A DNA stretch of 64,000 bases from Brienomyrus brachyistius (lineage: Eukaryota > Chordata > Actinopteri > Osteoglossiformes > Mormyridae): assembly GCF_023856365.1 (NCBI RefSeq), contig NC_064542.1, positions 20,581,338 through 20,645,337 on the forward strand, written 5' to 3'. The position numbers and the translations under genes are program-made. Positions 11,901-21,968 of the stretch are shown here, piece by piece. Each line of letters starts with the position of its first letter. The stretch's first letter is position 1. Below the pieces are notes generated by a model. The model was not told where the DNA came from. It ran no database searches and was given only the letters and a program-made list of their open reading frames with translations.

Positions 11901-11991
11901 GGCCGTCTTGGGGGGGCTCCTCGCCGGGGACCAGGTGAGGGCTGAATCCACTAGGAGTGAACATACTGCTGGAGCACAGAGTCTGGGGCAT
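5919..11991 (-). CDS. rasgef1c: RasGEF domain-containing family member 1C-like guanine nucleotide exchange factor
   Basis: This is a complete coding sequence in 13 coding exons with consistent GT-AG borders and phases: 192 coding nt in the first, then 123, 138, 213, 75, 99, 103, 80, 96, 96, 124, 73 and 25. They total 1437 nt or 478 residues, near the known family length (about 466 in human RASGEF1C). The N-terminus starts MPQTLCSSSMFTPSG. The RasGEF-N (REM) domain covers about residues 45-180 (ASLDTLIQHLVPTADYYPE, then KAYVFTFLLSSRLFIPPHDL). The CDC25-type catalytic domain follows from about 205 (DPYALAQQLTHVEL, SNLEAYVKWFNRLCYLVATE, FIDVARECFNIGNFNSLMAI, SLLIKDIYFLNEGCANRLPN). The protein ends STILGKT and stop. 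The family swaps GDP for GTP on Ras-like GTPases; RASGEF1A and 1B act on Rap2. The 1C call rests on PTADYYPE, KVRKFGPK, RIAPCDE, CFSEQKKKTSNLEAYVKWF and the ILGKT end. Confidence 0.93.
6273..6345 (-). CDS. rasgef1c: rasgef1c-like exon, C-terminus
   Basis: The acceptor is tctccctgcag and the donor CTCAG/gtgaga. It completes a Gly codon and encodes LYLASYESESPENQVEKDRW then KSL, ending in phase 2. The YESESPENQ motif is shared with RASGEF1C by memory; 1B has YESEGPENH. Confidence 0.92.
6491..6614 (-). CDS. rasgef1c: rasgef1c-like exon, catalytic domain C-terminal part
   Basis: The acceptor is tttgtcctcag and the donor GAGGATG/gtgagt. It encodes KFVELARQVGEFMTWKQVEC then PFEQDRHILHYLHTAPIFNE and D, ending in phase 1. 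Confidence 0.93.
6705..6800 (-). CDS. rasgef1c: rasgef1c-like exon, catalytic domain helical hairpin region
   Basis: The acceptor is ctgctttccag and the donor TTCGAG/gtgagg. It encodes IVIPFFSLLIKDIYFLNEGC then ANRLPNGHVNFE, the most conserved block of the family, in phase 0. Confidence 0.94.
6935..7030 (-). CDS. rasgef1c: rasgef1c-like exon, catalytic domain
   Basis: The acceptor is ttgtacgcag and the donor GAGAAG/gtagga. It encodes HQMDPTGNFYNYRTALKGAA then HRSQTAHSNREK, with NYRTAL conserved in the family. Phase 0. Confidence 0.92.
7289..7368 (-). CDS. rasgef1c: rasgef1c-like exon, catalytic domain
   Basis: The acceptor is ctctctgcag and the donor CTGGAG/gtaggg. It completes the split Ser and encodes GMNMSPVSRLKKTWGKVKTA then KFFILE, ending in phase 0. 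Confidence 0.92.
7560..7765 (+). mobile_element. Degenerate SINE fragment in a rasgef1c intron
   Basis: It contains gggtttgattccagtcctta (B-box-like) and the conserved fish SINE body: ggagtgcgcatgttctcccc, a degenerate copy of the hallmark gtttgcatgttctccccgtg, followed by caggttttctatggg. It is truncated and sits between the coding exons at 7289-7368 and 7955-8057. Confidence 0.55.
7955..8057 (-). CDS. rasgef1c: rasgef1c-like exon, catalytic domain
   Basis: The acceptor is ttctcaccctcag and the donor ATCATCT/gtgagt. It encodes PAKKKQRALVIEFFIDVARE then CFNIGNFNSLMAII and ends in phase 1, so the Ser codon is split with the next exon. The NIGNFNSLMAI block is a RasGEF signature. Confidence 0.92.
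8919..9017 (-). CDS. rasgef1c: rasgef1c-like exon, catalytic domain
   Basis: The acceptor is gccattcgcag and the donor TGCATG/gtgggt. It encodes 33 residues, PCFSEQKKKTSNLEAYVKWF then NRLCYLVATEICM, part of the structural core of CDC25-type exchange domains. Confidence 0.92.
9260..9334 (-). CDS. rasgef1c: rasgef1c-like exon, catalytic domain start
   Basis: The acceptor is ttgttttcccag and the donor TCCCAG/gtagaa. It encodes 25 residues, ERLSHIGPEEFVQAFAQKDP then LDTSQ, phase 0. Confidence 0.9.
10270..10482 (-). CDS. rasgef1c: rasgef1c-like exon, end of RasGEF-N and linker
   Basis: The acceptor is gtcactttcag and the donor GAACTG/gtgagg. It encodes 71 residues, AYWKTMNQILQNVNQKLATM through KTKPPPIQKDILSICNDPYA to QQLTHVEL, bridging REM and the catalytic domain. 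LAQQLTHVEL is the conserved start of the RasGEF domain in the family. Confidence 0.9.
10640..10790 (-). mobile_element. SINE fragment, antisense, in a rasgef1c intron
   Basis: The reverse strand carries ggagtttgcatggttttcct, the body motif of tRNA-derived fish SINEs, with a short CA run and an atccatcc-like tail. Old and truncated. Confidence 0.5.
11320..11457 (-). CDS. rasgef1c: rasgef1c-like exon, RasGEF-N domain part 2
   Basis: The acceptor is ctggtgttccag and the donor GATGAG/gttagg. It encodes 46 residues, VKVRKFGPKILQLLTEWTET to IIHRIAPCDE. KVRKFGPK and RIAPCDE are distinctive of the 1C branch. The preceding intron is only 84 nt and contains a GT repeat. Confidence 0.9.
11487..11515. 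repeat. (CA)n microsatellite inside an 84-nt rasgef1c intron
   Basis: About 13 CA units lie between the donor at 11541 and the acceptor at 11458 of one very short intron. On the transcribed strand this is a UG repeat ending about 30 nt upstream of the splice acceptor. Confidence 0.9.
11542..11664 (-). CDS. rasgef1c: rasgef1c-like exon, RasGEF-N domain part 1
   Basis: The acceptor is tccctgtcacag and the donor ATG/gttggt, a weak consensus. It encodes 41 residues, KAYVFTFLLSSRLFIPPHDL through LCIKQQQLDQIPLDM, the start of the REM domain, in phase 0 at both ends. Confidence 0.9.
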
Positions 11992-11997
11992 TCCTGC
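11800..11997 (-). CDS. rasgef1c: rasgef1c-like first coding exon
   Basis: The ATG is at 11991-11989, a few bases after an acceptor preceded by a long C-tract (plus-strand G run at 12002-12013), so at least one non-coding exon lies upstream. The exon encodes 64 residues from MPQTLCSSSMFT to HLVPTADYYPE and ends GAG/gtgtgt in phase 0. A Pro/Gly-rich linker (about residues 24-42) precedes the RasGEF-N segment. Confidence 0.88.
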
Positions 11998-12000
11998 CTG

Positions 12001-12689
12001 AGGGGGGGGGGGGGAGATACACATCAGACTGTCTGAGCATAATACACACACACACAGGCAACCAACAGACCAGTATAGCCTTGGTGAGTAGGAGGAGGGA
12101 AATCCATTAACTTCTCCACTGTATTTTGACACTGTTACCAGCAAGTAATGAGGTCAAATCCTTGGCTAAGCACTGCAAGATCTGTTAGCTTAGGATTTCG
12201 CCACTGGCACCTCTGAAAAGCAATGCGTTTTGTCTTAGACACAGAATGCAGCAACGACCTTTTAAACCCATACTCCAGCCCGTACTCAGATTTCCCTTAG
12301 TAATTAGCCGTAGTCCTCATCGCATGCACTGGGACAGTTTGTTCACTGCACAGCAGTGTCACTCGAGTCTCAGTGGACACAGCTATATTCAACGTACTCC
12401 CCCTGCTGGCAGCTAACATGAAACTGCCCATTTTTCAGAAACAGTTCCAGGCAATTGCCATAGCTGGACCTGTTCTGCAACATGAAGATAGATGGATCCA
12501 TAGCAAAGGCAAGAGTCACTCCACCCAGAGGCTGCAAGCTCTCAGTCTAACCCGGAGCACTGTATTGTCTCGACACGTTGTGACAGACTGCAGATAAGAC
12601 CGAAACGGGGACTTTGGACTGTTAAGTCAGTGAATGCCAGCTTCTCTTTGGCCCAACCGACACACACACCTGCCACACACACACACCTG

Positions 12690-12742
<53 letters not shown>

Positions 12743-15060
12743 GTTTCTAAGATAAAAGTGTCAGAAGACATTTGACTCGTCTGGACAGCCCAGATATGTA
12801 GCCATGGTAACAGGGATTTTAAAGGACACATGCAATTGAAATTCCCCACCTAAAAAACCGGGATCAGTCGGGAAATGCCACACGCCCGTGTCTGAGCCAG
12901 AAGCCGGGAATAGTGACATCGTGTCATAACGTGTCAGGATTTCCCCATTTCGACAGCAGCCTAGGGATGGCCCGTTGCCAAAAACAAAGCAGCAAACAAA
13001 TTATTTTCTCGTTCTAAGTTGGAAGTTTCTAAGTTAATCCTGCGGTCCCTCGTGAGCGGCTGTTTTTTCGGACAGTTAGCGGTTAGTGTGTCAGCCTCTG
13101 CAGCAACACTGCTGTCATTAGACGGGAGATAAAATGTGCACTGTTGCCATAACAGCCTGTGGCATGGTCACATGACCGGCAAAATGAGGAAGTTCTGCTC
13201 TAACAGTGACTCGCTGTCAAGGCGTGTATGTGTTGGGGAAACCACAGCGGGAAGTGACACGTGTGGGAGACAAGCCACCGCAGGGAGGCAGCAATTTTGT
13301 GCCACTCTCCCCAGGGGGTCACCACGGCCGGGTCCTTCTAGGAACCCAGTGTTTGTTCCACGATTCCTGGTCTGCAGATAGGAAACAGGAGCCTGTGCTG
13401 ATCCCTGATGGGCAAATCTGCCACACGAGGATGGCGAGGTTTCCCCGCAAACAGGGTCAATCCTAGGACACCCCAGGACTCCCCATTCCTCCGAGATGGA
13501 GGGCTGTGTTCCGTGTCCTTTACGCTTCGTAGTTGGGATCAAGGAGCTGGCTGGGAGGACAGACTCCCCCCCCACCCCTCCAAACAGCTGCGGCATCGCT
13601 GCGGACAGGAAAACAATTCAGGCTGTCGACATGGAGATTATACAGTCCACTCCATGTGTCCCTGCCGTTACTGATGTTCCCAGCTTGCTGTGGAGAGCCT
13701 GCAGCGAGGAGCCTGCAGTCCTCCCTGACTCCGCAAGCGAGCAAAAGCGTGTGAAGGCCAACATTTCGGTATCTGCCTTCCTCATCATCTTCACTTCCTC
13801 TTTATTCTTAGCATTATTACTTTATTGAGCTTTGTTTTTTTAACTGGACAAAAGACTAGAATCAAAACGGAAGACACAGACACAGACGCAGGCTAAGAAC
13901 ACACTGGCGTGTAAGAAAACAAAGGCGCCCGGTGACACAGTGTCATCCTCAGGCATAGCTCACATTCTTGTCTGAGATTCCGATGTAGTGACTGAAAGGT
14001 GTGTCTTTGATCTTTAAAATAGAGTTAAGCCTATTTTTCCATTTCTGAAACCTTGATACAAAGCTGTTTTTTTGGGGGTAAAAGTGTTCAGGCAATTTCA
14101 CCGACAAAGTTTTCATCGAAAGGATGAAAGAGACGCCTGGTCTGCTGCTACTGAATGTTGCGGCTAAAGGATAGAGGGCGGAGAATTGACCTGTGTCTAA
14201 AAATAGACATAGGCGTCAATCGATTATTTACCTTGACAGTTATGTATGTCAGTCACCATCAAAGCACTAGATGGCCCCAACGTCAGAGCACTGAATGGCC
14301 ACTAGGTGAACTCTTCCTCCGCTTCAGCCGTAGGCGCCAGCTCACGTCTGAGGCGCCGCTGTCGTTCACACTAAGGTGCATCGCTGCGGCAACATGCCCG
14401 CCCTGCAGAAGCGCCAAACGGGCGTGACGACAGCGGGGCCTTGTGAAACACCGAGGAAACCACATCCAAAGTAAACATTCGCACGAAGCGAGAATGCGGT
14501 ACGGGGAGGAAGCCGGAGAGGGTGAGAGGCCTCAGATGCCAATCAAACGGTCATGCTCAGATGCCAATCAAATATAGGGCCAATCAGTCCACAGACAGAA
14601 TAACGTAATACCGGCCAAGGTGGGCAGGGTGGTTATGGGAAATAAGAAAAAAAAGAAAGGACATTATCAGGTTGGGAAATTCCCGGGGAGGGGAAGTGGG
14701 TGCTAACATTTTACACTTACAAGTGTGGATTTATTGTGAAAATCCCCCTTTTCTGTGTGATTTCGTGGCGGGTATTTCGACCGCCGGTGTTCAAAGTATA
14801 TGGGGATGCTGTCAGACGGACCTGCGTGGCAGTGTGGGATCGGGCAGTGAACACAAATACCAGATGGTGAGAAACATTCGGAACCAGGAGCTTGAAAAAG
14901 AAGGGGGCAAATTGCAGACGGAGAAGAAGCCACAGCGGATAGGTGGGAATGAAGGGAAACACGCACAGGACGGGATCACACACATCTTTCTGCATCCAGA
15001 GGCTTATGGTGACGCACTGGGCTGGAGGGGGGGGTCCCGCAGGGCCCCCGACAAGTCTCA
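12001..15060. other. Probable rasgef1c first intron, largely featureless
   Basis: No coding exon is recognised. A (CA)n tract lies at 12657-12740. The open frames at 13168-13596 and 14672-15181 look like chance: they have no domain, odd composition and overlapping frames. Assignment to the intron rests on the acceptor directly before the rasgef1c start codon. Confidence 0.45.
12657..12740. repeat. (CA)n microsatellite
   Basis: An almost pure dinucleotide run of about 84 bp, with two cctgc interruptions at its left side. Confidence 0.95.
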
Positions 15061-15061
15061 C

Positions 15062-15189
15062 ATATCTGTCATTCCTCAGCCTGTCATTGTACTCCTGCTC
15101 ATATTCCACCCGTATGTCATTCTGTGGAGGCTGGGAAGGGGGCATGACTGGCCCCTCCTCCGAAATCGGGGGCTCCGGTGACTCCAAGG
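15062..15189 (-). other. Unrecognised candidate coding exon
   Basis: A 128-nt open stretch between an acceptor-like tcactattctgag and a donor-like TAT/gtgaga. It would encode an acidic, Pro-rich segment (LESPEPPISEEGPVMPPSQP) and then a charged one (NDIRVEYEQEYNDRLRNDRY). It lies on the rasgef1c strand in its putative first intron. I do not recognise the protein. It may be an alternative exon, a nested gene or chance. Confidence 0.25.
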
Positions 15190-15635
15190 CTCAGAATAGT
15201 GACACCACTTCCCAGTGATTGATAATCAACATGGTGGTGGGTCGGGGTGCTGCGGGGTGAGAGGCTGAGGTGGCTTTAAAAGAAACTTGCTGGCAATGAT
15301 CCTGAGTCCCTGAACTGCTCCCGTCCACAGGCGAATTTAGGGGGGTGGGGGCCCTTACCTACAGCAGAAAATGCTGCAGAAACAGACAGGAGGCCCCTTC
15401 ATCTCAGCGCAGGACAGCCTATGCATCCGGCTGCTCCTGGTGAAATGTGACTGATATTTACAAGGTCCCACATGGCAGCTCACGCAGACGGAGGAGGGAC
15501 TGCGCATCTCTCCCTCGCAGCTCAGCCTGGGACTGCGCACTGCGAATCCCGGGACGTCTCTGACATCCAAAGTTGTGAGGTGTGGCTGCCAAAGCTGCGT
15601 AAATCAGTGCGCCATGACAGAGGGGACAATGCTAC

Positions 15636-15672
15636 CATACCTTACCACACCACACCACACCACACCACACCA
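15636..15672. repeat. (ACACC)n pentanucleotide repeat
   Basis: A run of about six cacac/c units. Confidence 0.85.
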
Positions 15673-15674
15673 CT

Positions 15675-16330
15675 TAAATACAAATAAAAGAATTTTAAAC
15701 CAGATTCGAGACTGGACAGGAAGCCAGTGAAGCGAGGCTACAATTGGTGTAATATAGTCGCGCATACTTGTGCCTGTCAAAAAACATGCAGCGGCATTCT
15801 ACACGAGCTGTAAACGTGCATGCGAGGTCTGACTAATTCCCATAAGAAGCCAGTTACAAAAATCAAGACATGAAGTCACAAATGCATGTATCACAGTTTC
15901 AAGGTTTCTTTTCGATAAAAAGGGCTTGATTTCTGACACCCTTCTAACTTGAAAGAAACATGATTTTATCGCCATGTTAACATGAACATCCGGCTTTATG
16001 GTAGGATTCATTTTCAAACCCAGATTTGATTTCATGGATTTCTCAATATGGGGCCGGCATGGTGGTGCAGTGGTTAGTGCTGTTGCCTCACACCTCTGGG
16101 ACCTGGGTAGGAGTGCATGGGCTGGCCCCCCATCCTGGGTTGTTCCCTGCCTCGTGCCCATAGCTTCCGGGATAGACTGCGGACCCCCTGCAACCCAGAA
16201 GGATAAGCGGTTTGGAAAATGGATGGATGGATGGATTTCTCAAGATGTATGAGAGAATCCAAGTCAAAAGCAGGGGAACTAATGGTGCTACTGGGTACAA
16301 ACAACATAACCCCTGTCTTTTGACTGCTGA
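15675..16330 (-). mobile_element. LINE reverse-transcriptase remnant, interrupted by a SINE
   Basis: The minus strand reads KPFLSKRNLETVIHAFVTSC then LDFCNWLLMGISQTSHARLQ, a stop, then NAAACFLTGTSMRDYITPIV and ASLHWLPVQSRI. These are the C-terminal blocks (YCN, LQ-NAAARLLT, SLHWLPV) of vertebrate L2/Rex-type LINE ORF2 proteins. In-frame stops show it is dead. The same protein resumes right of the SINE (SSTISSPAFDLDSLIHLE). Confidence 0.8.
16047..16230 (+). mobile_element. tRNA-derived SINE inserted in the LINE remnant
   Basis: The head gtggtgcagtggttagtgct (A-box region) is followed by the fish SINE 3' body (catcctgggttgttccctgc, gataagcggtttggaaaatg) and a ggat repeat tail. The middle of the usual element is missing. 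A 13-bp target-site duplication (atggatttctcaa) flanks it at 16034-16046 and 16231-16243. Confidence 0.85.
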
Positions 16331-16520
16331 GACATTCCTCTGCAGCTCTGTTACACAGAGACCTGGGGTGGGGGGGATCACAAAGTGGTAGGACCCGTTT
16401 TCTGACATCACCCCCTCACACACACCCATCCTAGCTTGCTGGAAGAGCAAGTTGCTGTGATCTCCGAGACGTGGGGGTTGGGGGTGGGTGGCCCTTGGTC
16501 CCTTGCAATGACTAGTGAAG

Positions 16521-17415
16521 TCGGGGCACTATTCCGTAGGACAGTCTGCCAAGGTACTATTCTGCAAGACAGCTCGTCGGGGCACTATTCTGCAGGACAG
16601 CTTGCTGGAGCACTATTCTGCAAGACAGTTCGCCGGGGCACTATTCTGCAAGACAGCTCGTCGGGGCACTATTCTGCAGGACAGCTTGCTGGAGCACTAT
16701 TCTGCAAGACAGTTCGCCGGGGCACTACTCTGCAAAACAGCTCGCCGGGGCACTATTCTGCAAGACAGCTCGCCGGGGTACTATTCTGCAGGACAGCTCG
16801 TCGGGGCACTATTCTGCAGGACAGCTCGCCGGGGCACTATTCTGCAAGAGAGCTCGCCGGGGTACTATTCTGCAGGACAGCTCGTTGGGGCACTATTCTG
16901 CAGGACAGCTTGCTGGAGCACTATTCTGCAAGACAGCTCGCCAGGGCACTACTCTGCAAAACCGCTCACCGGGGCACTATTCCGCAGGACAGCTCGCTGG
17001 GGCTCTATTCTGCAGGACAGCTCGTCGGGGCACTATTCTGCAAGACAGCTCGCTGGGGCACTACTCTGCAAAACCGCTCACCGGGGCACTATTCCGCAGG
17101 ACAGCTCGCTGGGGCTCTATTCCGCAGGACAGCTCGCTGGGGCACTATTCCGCAGGACAGCTCGCTGGGGCTCTATTCTGCAGGACAGCTCGTCGGGGCA
17201 CTATTCTGCAAGACAGCTCGCCGGGGCACTACTCTGCAAAACCGCTCACCGGGGCACTATTCCGCAGGACAGCTCGCTGGAGCACTATTCCGCAGGACAG
17301 CTCACCGGGGCACTACTCTGCAAAACCGCTCACCAGGGCACTATTCCGCAGGACAGCTCACTGGGGCACTATTCCGCAGCACAGCTCACCGGGGCACTAT
17401 TCTGCTAGACAGTCC
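16521..17415. repeat. 28-bp minisatellite, about 32 copies
   Basis: The unit is close to ggggcactattctgcaagac followed by agctcgcc (28 bp), with variants at a few positions (tct/tcc, caag/cagg, gctcgcc/gctcgtc/gcttgct). No stop codon occurs in any plus frame, so three overlapping open frames of 200-336 codons arise. They are artefacts of the repeat, not genes. Confidence 0.95.
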
Positions 17416-17419
17416 TGCT

Positions 17420-20400
17420 GTCCTGCTGAAAAGTCTATTTGCATAAAAAACATTAATATTTCTCAGAGGAAATGCAACGAAATGTCTTTGTGATCTGGCA
17501 CAATGCAGCGACACGAAGCATGGCAGCCAGAAAGCCCAAACGTAGGCGGGGGCCTTGCGAATCACACCACTGTCTTCCCACTCTCTGACTGCTTCCCCCG
17601 CCGCTGTGGTAGGCCACTTGTACAGAAGCCGTCACTGCTTCTACGGTGTCACCCTGGTTACGAGCCCCCACCCCCCAATACATGCACCCTACCGACAGGA
17701 GCTTAGCAACTCCTGCTAGTCCCGCTTCACCACGGGGTGCGTTTTCACTGGCCATCCACCCCCCACCGAGGGGCATAACGAGGTCACCAGTGCACTTATG
17801 GGCCTTGCCTGGGGGGAGGGGGCTGGGGGGGCAGATCAGCTGGGGCAGCCACATTATTTCAGCCCAAGTCCACTTTCAGGACGAACATGGACCGCGAGAC
17901 AACGACAAGAGAATTATTTTGATTCCCGAGCGTGATCTGGGGAAGAGCACCCCCTGTCCTTAAACTCTTTATTGTTACCCACAGGGCAAATAACTGGTGT
18001 GCGATACTGTCAGAGCATGTCTCAGAGAGCCAAGCACGTCCATCGCACTCTCACAGGGAACTCGTGCGAAATTCCTTTCCCCAATCTTCACGTTTAGCTT
18101 GGGACAGGGGTGTGAGATGGTCAAGGAGGGAAATCTAGAGCCCATGCCTGTGTTGCCAGAATTCAAGACACATGAAAGCTTTATAGATGTAAGCATTAAA
18201 TAAAATGTAGCGTTTTGCCCGTGAATCGCCCATGGCAACTGGCAAACTAGGCACACAGGCAGGCAGGAGACAAAAAAACTGATCACATGTTGCCCGAGCG
18301 CCCAATGAGGGACCAGGGCAGCCTTGATGTACTGTACTTGATAGACTGAGATGGACTGACCGGAGTCCACCTCTCCCGCTTGGTATGGCCAGTTTGCATA
18401 TCTATGAGTGGGTTGACTTTGCGCTGTACCCCAGGTCTATGTGGGGGATTAATTAATTCAGCCTGGTGGGTGAATTCCTGACAGCCACATGCTGGTGCCT
18501 GTGGCTGGCCACCCCCGCCCCCCCCCCCCCACCCCACAAGGCTTATCATGGCAGCCTCCACTTGCCGGATTACATAACCACATATCCATGTGATTAAAAC
18601 CATGGAACCAGTGCTGTTAAGACTTTAGTGTTTGTCTGAAACTAGTGTTTCATTTATGAGCAAAGAATCTACCGAAATCCTCATTAAAATTAAGATGCAT
18701 TTTTAATGCCCCCCTCCCCCCTGCGCTGATCTTCCATAGACTGCAATTAAGGGCTGTGTGGGGTCAGGAAAAGGGGAGCTGTGAGGAGGATCCTGCAGAC
18801 TAAATACCGGCAGAATGGAAGAGTTGGAATAGAGGCAGAGAGATTCTGCCAATGCGTCTCATATCAACACTCAGTGAAATCGTCAGAATTGCGGCTGCTT
18901 GTCACTGGATTCCTCCTCTTGACAGTTGGAATGTCTTTCGGAGCTTCCCACCCCCGCCCCCTTACGCTCCTCAAACTCCCCGCTCCCCGGGTGACCTCGG
19001 GAACAATGGCCTGCACTGATCTGCCTGTCCCACTGGCGCGTTCTCCACTCCGCGTGGCAGTAACTGCACCAGCTTCGTCCGCAGGCATTCTGCTGGACGC
19101 CCACAGTGCTGGGGGGTCTTACTTGGGATAGAGCGAGGAATGCAGACAGCTCCTCTCCCCCCGGGACATGAGAACAGATGGCAGATAAAGGGCTCGACCC
19201 CCGAATAAGGGGGCCGGGGGTCGGAGACTCCAGCAAACCCCTCTGTCATTCTCCACACAGGAAGCAGATGGGTGGGGATTGCGGACCATTTGTCCGCTGT
19301 GACTGACATATGTCAGGGAGAATATTGGTGCCTCGTGTCTTAACTGATAAGCCGCTTGCCACCCCAGTGCTGATCAAACAGATGGTTCCCCTCTGCCCCA
19401 AACACAAGAAGGACGACCCCCCCCCCACTCCCCGACCCAGGGAGCGCAACCTCTGACCTGTCTCCCTCCGGGGACAGGCCTGGAGGTCCCTTTGATCAGA
19501 GCCATAAAGACGAACAATGGCGGTCCATGATTGCAGGAACAATGTCCCCCGGAAGAGAGTGGCGCCCCCTACAGATTCCCTGCAGACCAATCACCTCGAC
19601 AGCTCTGACCTCCCACATTTAATTATTTTTTATTATGGTGACCACATGGTTACAATGACTTCAATACTTATTTCACAGCAATAATTAAGAACTATGATGC
19701 ACATTATATTCGATAAATGCACGAATTTAAAATTACAAGAAAATAAAAAATTATCAGCCAAACAAAACAAAGAGAAATATTTTAGGTTATGTTTCCGCTC
19801 AATGGTCCAACAGCAAGTTCTTGACTTGCACTGACAAAATTCAGGATAAAGTTCTTCGTCACCGTCACCCAAAACTCCCCAGTTCACTGAACCAGTGACC
19901 CACCCAGTACTCTGCAGAATGTGTCAATGCCATAAAAATCAGGCAGAGTGGATGTCAGGCACAGGCGGCAAGACCAGATTAACCGGATCAGAACGCACCC
20001 AGTAAACAAATGTGCTACACGGACTGTGCATCTGTGACCAGTGACGGTCTTTTGTTTTGGTCTGTAGTTGTACTCATTCACTCACGCGTGCCGACAACAC
20101 AGAAGAACATTGTTCCAGTGTCGCATTTCAGGGAGAACAAAAGCAGTCCACCCCCTTTAGCTAAACTGTCCTTACTGCGTCAAAGTGGGGACCATTTCCA
20201 CAACAACAGCAGCCTGTCAAGATCAGCCCATCTGTGAGGTGACTGCCAGGCCGGCGAGTGTTTACATCTCACTCTGAAGTTACACAAGGTGTTAAAACTG
20301 TACATCATGTGACACCAAGTCTGAACAGGTTTCACGATGAGACACAGGATATCGCTGCTTTTAATTAAGTTGCCCTCTAGCACGTAGAATTATCCGAGTG

Positions 20401-21100
20401 ATGCCACTGTTAGGGAACTTTGTTGTGACGAGACAGAAATTCTGAAAAATCCCAAGGCAGGTGATCAGGAAAGTCCAGTGCCTCGGAATCCTAGTCAGTC
20501 AATCGTACATCACAAAATAACCCCACTTTTGGCCAGATTCTGTCATCACAAAATGTTGCTATTCACGATAATGATCGATTCGTCAATAACCATGGCGATG
20601 TGAAACACCAAGCAGTAAAAAGAAACACGATTGCAGTTTCAAAATGGACAAATCAAAAGCATGTTTATTCGACGGAAGTAACATGTGGTCAGTGGGAGTT
20701 TTTCACAAGTCAGTCCAGCTGGCTGCAGCGCCCCAGTGCTAACGGAGAGCCATTAGAATTCCCCGACGCCCCACTGGGGCTCACTGGGTCACAATAACGC
20801 CCACGGTGAGACCACCTGTGTGCGGGAAACACCGGCAGGGCTGAGAAGGGGTTGGCGGGGGGGAGGGGCGGACAATGAGTCTGTCAGTGGGATCAATGGA
20901 GGCATGATGCACGGGGGCTTTTCTGGTCTTTGGGAATTACGTTTTTTTTTCCCCCTTTACAACAACACAAGACTTAATTTACGAGGTTCCGAGGGCTAAT
21001 TTTCCATTCACTTTGTTTGGCAGAGGCTTTGCTGTAAGCGACGTCCAAGAGAGGACAGTCCGGGGCCAGAAAGCAGATCGGCCAGCATCGAGTGTCTATG
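17420..21100. other. Putative rasgef1c first-intron DNA, nothing recognised
   Basis: Unique-looking sequence with short C-tracts (for example 18516-18530). No convincing exon, RNA gene or mobile element was seen. Confidence 0.4.
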
Positions 21101-21104
21101 GAGC

Positions 21105-21215
21105 ATTTGGAGCATAGGGCCAAATACTGATACCATCACTCTGCCAATTGGGGATCTGAACCCACAACCTTCTGGACATGGGTACAGATGCTGAGCACAC
21201 ATTTCCACCTCCAAT
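21105..21215 (-). mobile_element. tRNA-derived SINE head fragment
   Basis: The reverse strand reads ccagaaggttgtgggttcag and atccc, the B-box region of tRNA-derived fish SINEs, with little else preserved. Confidence 0.45.
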
Positions 21216-21654
21216 AACTGCCTCTTTGCCTTGGTTTCCCCCTTAGGAATGAACACCCCAAAGCCCAGCAGCCGGTGGCTGTTTTCCCTGCTTCCTGCAG
21301 CTCCCTGTGTTAGTTGGTTCCGAAGCTGTAACTCAATATTTCAGTGTACAGTTCACTTCCGGGGATCCTCTTAGCCCCCCAGGACTTCAGCGAGGCAGAG
21401 CCATTAGGAATTCCCGTTGCCTTTCTGGGATCCCTTCCCAGGAAGCCCCGAGGCTCGTGAGAGAGGGCGTTGAAGTGACCGTGCTCTGACAGGGAGCCTC
21501 TTGTTATAGGAAAGCTCCCGGTATTTTATCTCAATGGTGCCATGGAGGTGACACATAACCCCCACTAGCCCCCCCCGCCCGCCCCCAGAGCCAGAGGGGA
21601 CTGATGCGAGTAAAGAGTGTAAAAGCAGTAGCATCTATGAGAAATCTCATAAAT

Positions 21655-21825
21655 GAATAGCCCCGGGACAGGGGGTTCGAATCCCATGCCCTACTCTGCA
21701 TGTCTGGTCTGCTCGTTCTCCCGTGCCGCACATGGCGTCTGGCCACCCCCCCCTGCCTGGGGGCTCCTGCCGCCTGTCACCCAGTACTGGATAAGGATTG
21801 TGGGATATTTCATGCTGCCAAATCA
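21655..21825 (+). mobile_element. Degenerate SINE-like element
   Basis: It contains gggggttcgaatcccatgcc (tRNA B-box type), then tctggtctgctcgttctccc and a tail like gtactggataaggattgtgg, matching the plan of fish tRNA SINEs with a diverged body. Confidence 0.5.
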
Positions 21826-21946
21826 TCACAGCAGCAATGCTTTACCGTGTCAAGTAGCCTTTCATCTTCTAGTAGTGAACCCAATGAGCACCTGTTCATC
21901 AATTCCATCTCGATTACACAAAGAAATGTAATTATACATATTTATA

Positions 21947-21968
21947 CACACACACACACACACACACA
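21947..21968. repeat. (CA)n microsatellite
   Basis: About 11 CA units. Confidence 0.9.

Noticed and set aside
14672..15218. 169- and 156-codon frames on opposite strands
   Set aside because: They overlap each other and show no domain; only the spliced-looking sub-segment at 15062-15189 was kept as a candidate.
16436..17493. Three overlapping long open frames (202-336 codons)
   Set aside because: They are different frames of one 28-bp tandem repeat that happens to lack stops; no flanking gene structure.
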